DNA of 11,166 nucleotides from Parachlorella kessleri (taxonomy: Eukaryota > Chlorophyta > Trebouxiophyceae > Chlorellales > Chlorellaceae). A program made the position numbers and the translations under genes. Positions within the stretch are counted from its first letter, which is position 1, and each line of letters opens with the position of its first letter. A model generated the notes under the pieces. The model did no database searches. It saw only the letters and a list, made by a program, of their open reading frames with translations, and had not been told where the DNA came from. The stretch covers positions 1 to 11,166 of the forward strand of contig BBXU01001169.1 in the NCBI GenBank assembly GCA_001598975.1, written 5' to 3'. This document shows, piece after piece, positions 8,484-11,166 of the stretch.

Positions 8484-8684
8484 TCAGGCATCCCCTCCCT
8501 GGCCCCACACCTCGGGCTGCTGCACCTCCCCCACAAACAGTGCAGCTCCGGAGCCCAAGTGCACCACCGCAAACGTGAAGGGCCGGTCAAACTTGAGCGT
8601 CAGGGTGGGCGGCTCGCGCACCATGGCCGACTTAAGCATCATGACTGCTGTCACTGCCGCGGCCTCGGTCCCCGCCTCGTCCAC
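8484..8684 (-). CDS. Serpin C-terminal cassette 3 (loop LKSAMVRE)
   Basis: Acceptor GCCCCCAG at 8685-8687, then 66 residues and TGA. The hinge VDEAGTEAAAVTAVMM is shared, the variable loop is LKSAMVREPPTLT, the signature is KFDRPFTFAVVH and the end is VQQPEVWGQGGDA. Taking the hinge Glu as P17, the loop has the same hinge-to-signature length as plant LR serpins, placing Ser at nominal P1 with Lys at P2. If the bond lies one residue earlier, Lys would be P1. It is the most diverged of the three cassettes after the loop and the last complete one before the poly(A) signal. Confidence 0.9.
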   Translation of the reverse strand: MDEAGTEAAAVTAVMMLKSAMVREPPTLTLKFDRPFTFAVVHLGSGAALFVGEVQQPEVWGQGGDA

Positions 8685-11044
8685 CTGGGGGCAGCAGTAC
8701 GGGCAATACAGCACCACCTTTAACAGCAGCACAAGGGAGCAATACAGCAACACAACAACCCGCAGGGCAGTGCGGCGGATGAGCCTTGCTGTGCTTTAAC
8801 TGTCGTGGCCACCCCACGTGCACCTGCAGAGAAGTGGGGTCCATGGGTGAGAGCTGGACAGTACAGCAATACTAACGGGACTGTCTGGCTCCACTGACAA
8901 GCACCTGCAGGCCAGGGGTGAAAGTATTGCTTTCTTCCCCAACTTCCAACTTGGCCTCGCACCCCCCCTCCTCACCTGCACATGCAGCACTCCCTCCAGT
9001 GTCAGTGGCAAGTGAAGCTGTCACGTTGCGGCCCAGGCCGCCGGCTGGGTCACGGTCCCCACAAAGAGAGCCGCCCCGGAGGGCAGGTGCACCACCGCAA
9101 GCAGAAACGGTCGGTCAAAGCGCAGCAGCAGCTCCTCAGGCGGGGCCAAGGGGCGCCCTCGGGTCATCATGACAGCTGTCACTGCCGCTGCTTCTGTACC
9201 CGCCTCATCCACCTGGAAGCAGTACAACTGGTAGTACCGCAACAGGGAGTATGGTGTGTGTGCCTAGATGGCCAGATGCCTTCCTAAGGAAACCGAGCCC
9301 GATCGCAGCCACTGCTCCTGAGCTTAGTAGACCCATTGCTGCATCTTTGGGCAGTGCAGCAGCACACCCCCCCTCACCTGCACAGCAGGCAGCAGGCACG
9401 TCATGGTCATGAGTCACTGGTCGAGTCATCCTGACGCCCCCAGGCCTCCGGCTGGGTCACCGCCCCCGCAAACAGGGCCGCCCCAGAGGGCAGATGCACC
9501 AGCGCGAAGAGAAACGGCCGGTCAAAGCGCAGCAGAAGCTCCTCAGGCGGGGCAAAGAATGCAGCTTGCACCATAATGACTGCCGTCACAGCCGCGGCCT
9601 CGGTCCCCGCCTCGTCCACCTGGGCAGCAGTACAAGCAGTACATCACCACTTGAGCAGTACGGCAGTGCTATGCTGGGCAATTGCATTACTCCCACTCCT
9701 TCAGTTGCCACCTCATCCACCTGCACAGCAAAAGGAGCAGCCCTTGGAGCGGTGTCAAGAACCACTATACAGAACGGGGGTCGCTTTGTGTTCTTTGTAT
9801 CCCATCAGAGCGCTGCCGCTGCAGTAACAATGACGAGGTAATTATTCGTCGAGCCTGTCAAACCCTAAGCCTTCTGCCTGCATGATGTGAAGCTACGTTT
9901 CCGTGTCCACCCGACAAGCTCTTGCCATCGCCCACAGGGTGTCGCATGTTACAAAGGCATCAACCGTCAATGCCAGTGCCGCCTCCAAGCAGGGCTTGGT
10001 CCACAGCTCACTCTCAACGCTGTCATCTGACACACACACACACACATGCGTCGCCGTCCTACCTTCGCCTCTGGGCCACAAACCGAGCTCTCAGACACGC
10101 AGCGGCATAATGTCACATGTGTCACACGGTGTTTTAGACACTCATCCTTACCTTGGTATGGCCACATGTTAGCTCAACATGATGTATTCATACGTCTAGT
10201 CACAGAAATTGCACAAGTTATGATGTGGTTACCGTCTTACCTTCACATACACCTTGTGGATGACGTCAGACACTTGGAGGTCCCGCACGGGGGTGCCATC
10301 CTGGCTGGCCGCCACCCGCGTGATGTCCCCGCCCTGGAAAGGCTTGGTCACCCCCAGCAGGCGCAGCGCGCTGCTGAGGCTGGCGCCAAACTCCACCTCA
10401 AACCTGCAGGGAGCAGGCAACAGGGAGCCATGCCGGCCACGTCGCTCATGGCACACTGTTCAAATAGCACAGCAGGCGCAGCGCGCTGCTGAGGCTGGCG
10501 CCAAGCTCCACCTCACACCTGCAGGGAGCAGGCAGCAGGGAGCCATGCCGGCCACAGCGCTCGATTAGTCATAACAGTTGGTCAGGCACAGCAACCACAG
10601 CGCGGCGCCTTGATGAAGACGCCCACCTCAGCCCCTTGCCCGTGGGCAAGCAGACAAGCTGCGGGGGCTACCGCGAACAAGGCCGGAGAGGGTCGCTCGG
10701 GTAGGGATGTACGCTGCAGCGTCAGCCCAATGCTAGCGCCCAAATCTCGGGAACCACGGCCCTCCAGCTGGACACCGGTTAAGCTGAACTAGTAGCGTCG
10801 GGCGGCTGCCGTGCCACTGCTCTCTAGCCCATCCCCTCCTGTCAGGTGCTGTGCCTCTTCCCAGCAGGGGCTCACCTGGGCAGCCAGAGCTTGACCTGCA
10901 TGCCCGGCGCCTGCCACGTCAGCGGCGGCCCGGCACCCGCCGCCGCCACCCCCGCTCCTTGGGCCAGCCCTGCCAGCAGCGACGCCCGGCACCCAGCCAG
11001 GGCGGCTGCATAGGGCAGGCCTGAGTCCATATGAAGGGGGGCAC
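8484..11044 (-). CDS. Serpin, C-terminal part, with alternative reactive-loop exons
   Basis: Serine/cysteine protease inhibitor of the serpin fold, acting as a suicide substrate through its reactive-centre loop (family knowledge). Two constant exons are visible: 11044-10876 (ending MQVKLWLP plus a split Arg) and 10403-10241 (RFEVEFGASL, LRLLGVTKPF, then LQVSDVIHKVYVK). They correspond to serpin strands and the VSxVxHK segment just before strand s5A. The donor at 10240 leaves phase 0 after Lys. Three alternative last exons follow, each starting CAG then GTGGA(C/T)GAGGC: 9619-9407, 9212-9021 and 8684-8484. Any of them completes VDEAGTEAA through the FDRPF signature to a stop, giving about 175-180 residues within the window. 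The first half or more of the roughly 390-residue serpin, including any signal peptide, is right of the window, so secreted versus cytosolic action cannot be told. The serpin assignment is very secure; the alternative-exon usage is inferred from structure. Confidence 0.92.
8974..8975 (-). other. Candidate 5' splice site after the cassette 2 stop
   Basis: Minus strand reads TGTGCAG then GTGAGGAGGGGGGG at 8975-8974. The same motif follows cassette 1 at 9377-9376. It would end the cassette exon 45 bases after the stop codon, allowing splicing into a downstream 3' UTR exon. Confidence 0.5.
9021..9212 (-). CDS. Serpin C-terminal cassette 2 (loop TRGRPL)
   Basis: Acceptor TTCCAG at 9213-9215, then 63 residues and TGA. 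Hinge VDEAGTEAAAVTAVMM, variable loop TRGRPL, then APPEELLLRFDRPF shared with cassette 1, and end VTQPAAWAAT. Nominal P1 is Gly flanked by Arg at P2 and P1', so a trypsin-like or basic-specific (for example metacaspase-type) target is conceivable; this is inference only. A donor (TGTGCAG then GTGAGG) follows the stop by 45 bases. Confidence 0.92.
   Translation of the reverse strand: MDEAGTEAAAVTAVMMTRGRPLAPPEELLLRFDRPFLLAVVHLPSGAALFVGTVTQPAAWAAT
9376..9377 (-). other. Candidate 5' splice site after the cassette 1 stop
   Basis: Minus strand reads TGTGCAG then GTGAGGGGGGG at 9377-9376, 29 bases past the stop of cassette 1. It is the counterpart of the site after cassette 2, both followed by an oligo-G run. 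Confidence 0.5.
9407..9619 (-). CDS. Serpin C-terminal cassette 1 (loop VQAAFF)
   Basis: Acceptor GCCCAG at 9620-9622, then 70 residues and TGA. Hinge VDEAGTEAAAVTAVIM, variable loop VQAAFF, then APPEELLLRFDRPF, and end VTQPEAWGRQDDSTSDS. Nominal P1 is Ala (Gln at P2, Ala-Phe-Phe following), suggesting elastase-like or chymotrypsin-like specificity. Between cassettes 1 and 2 the sequence differs mainly at the loop and the extreme C-terminus, the pattern expected of diversified specificity exons. A donor follows the stop by 29 bases. Confidence 0.92.
   Translation of the reverse strand: MDEAGTEAAAVTAVIMVQAAFFAPPEELLLRFDRPFLFALVHLPSGAALFAGAVTQPEAWGRQDDSTSDS
9678..9720 (-). pseudogene. Degenerate serpin hinge cassette
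   Basis: After a good acceptor (TTGCTGTGCAG) the minus strand reads GTGGATGAGGTGGCAACTGA, encoding VDEVATEGVGVMQLP. This is recognisably the hinge VDEAGTEAAAVTAVM with several substitutions, in the same phase. The frame then runs without a serpin signature into cassette 1 out of frame. The conserved hinge Gly and the small-residue run are lost, so it should not make an inhibitor. Confidence 0.6.
9721..10240 (-). other. Serpin intron between constant and variable exons
   Basis: This 520-base stretch runs from the constant-exon donor GTAAGA (10240) to the first cassette-like acceptor. It holds an (AC)n microsatellite at 10030-10046 and one minus-strand TGTAA (9953-9949). I see no exon in it. 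Confidence 0.7.
10404..10875 (-). other. Serpin intron between the two constant exons
   Basis: The 472-base intron starts GTGAGC at 10875 and ends CTGCAG at 10404. It contains a partial copy of the next exon's start with its acceptor (10470-10563). The remainder (10564-10875) shows no recognisable feature. Confidence 0.8.
10470..10563 (-). pseudogene. Duplicated start of the second constant serpin exon (decoy exon)
   Basis: The sequence 10355-10448 is repeated 115 bases further along at 10470-10563 with few differences. It includes the branch/acceptor region (CCCTGCAG) and about 49 coding bases. The copy encodes CEVELGASLSSALRLL and then runs to an in-frame TGA after CYLNSVP. Splicing to it would give a truncated serpin, so it is a non-functional duplicate or poison exon. 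Confidence 0.8.
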
Positions 11045-11166
11045 CTGTGGCAAGGGACCCAGGGAAAAGGGGAGTTCGGTGTGACGTACCAGCAGGGGAG
11101 TCACTGCAAAGCACCAGACACTAAGGAGCTTACTTGGATTAAGCTCCTAGTGCCGAGCGGGGCCAC
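11045..11166 (-). other. Serpin intron and unresolved right edge
   Basis: The acceptor of the first visible serpin exon is at 11045-11047 (CCACAG). Upstream on the minus strand a donor-like CCAA then GTAAGC occurs at 11133-11132, which could end an earlier exon reaching the edge. The only phase-compatible frame there meets a stop at once unless a tiny exon is assumed. I do not call an exon. Confidence 0.4.

Noticed and set aside
7929..8799. Plus-strand open frames over the serpin array
   Set aside because: They are antisense to the cassettes; their apparent internal repeats are only the complement of the duplicated serpin tails.
11134..11166. Possible further serpin exon at the right edge
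   Set aside because: A donor-like GTAAGC is present, but the phase-compatible frame meets TAG at once and the alternative is a 13-base micro-exon, too little to support.

Overview
The window looks like nuclear DNA of a green alga, probably a core chlorophyte. The genes are split by many short GT-AG introns, the base composition is GC-rich with much (GCT/CAG)n simple sequence, TGTAA motifs lie downstream of three of the four genes, and the proteins are plant-like. The taxon is inferred from style alone; I cannot name a species.

Four genes alternate in strand. (1) 395-2982, + strand: the 3' half of a NOP2-type rRNA cytosine-5 methyltransferase gene, five exons. The window opens inside an intron, so the N-terminal half lies to the left. 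(2) 6668-3657, - strand: a nine-exon gene for a 393-residue secreted, Pro/Ser- and Ala-rich protein of unknown function, with a clear signal peptide and four N-glycosylation sequons. (3) 7117-7805, + strand: a three-exon gene for a 61-residue single-domain SMP (seed maturation protein, LEA-like) polypeptide. (4) 11044-8484, - strand: the C-terminal part of a serpin gene, whose N-terminal exons lie beyond the right edge.

The outstanding feature is in the serpin. Two constant exons end exactly before the reactive-centre-loop hinge. They are followed by a tandem array of three complete, interchangeable terminal cassettes (9619-9407, 9212-9021, 8684-8484). Each has a CAG acceptor in the same phase and encodes the same hinge, a different scissile-bond region, the serpin signature and its own stop codon. 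A degenerate half cassette lies upstream and two 3'-end remnants lie downstream. This is the architecture of serpins in insects that change inhibitory specificity by mutually exclusive splicing. I infer that this algal locus makes several protease inhibitors from one scaffold.

The gene pairs are arranged convergent, divergent, convergent. The SMP and serpin genes end head to head, with their candidate poly(A) signals about 15 bp apart. The secreted-protein and SMP genes share a 448-bp divergent intergenic region. I see no functional link between the four genes.
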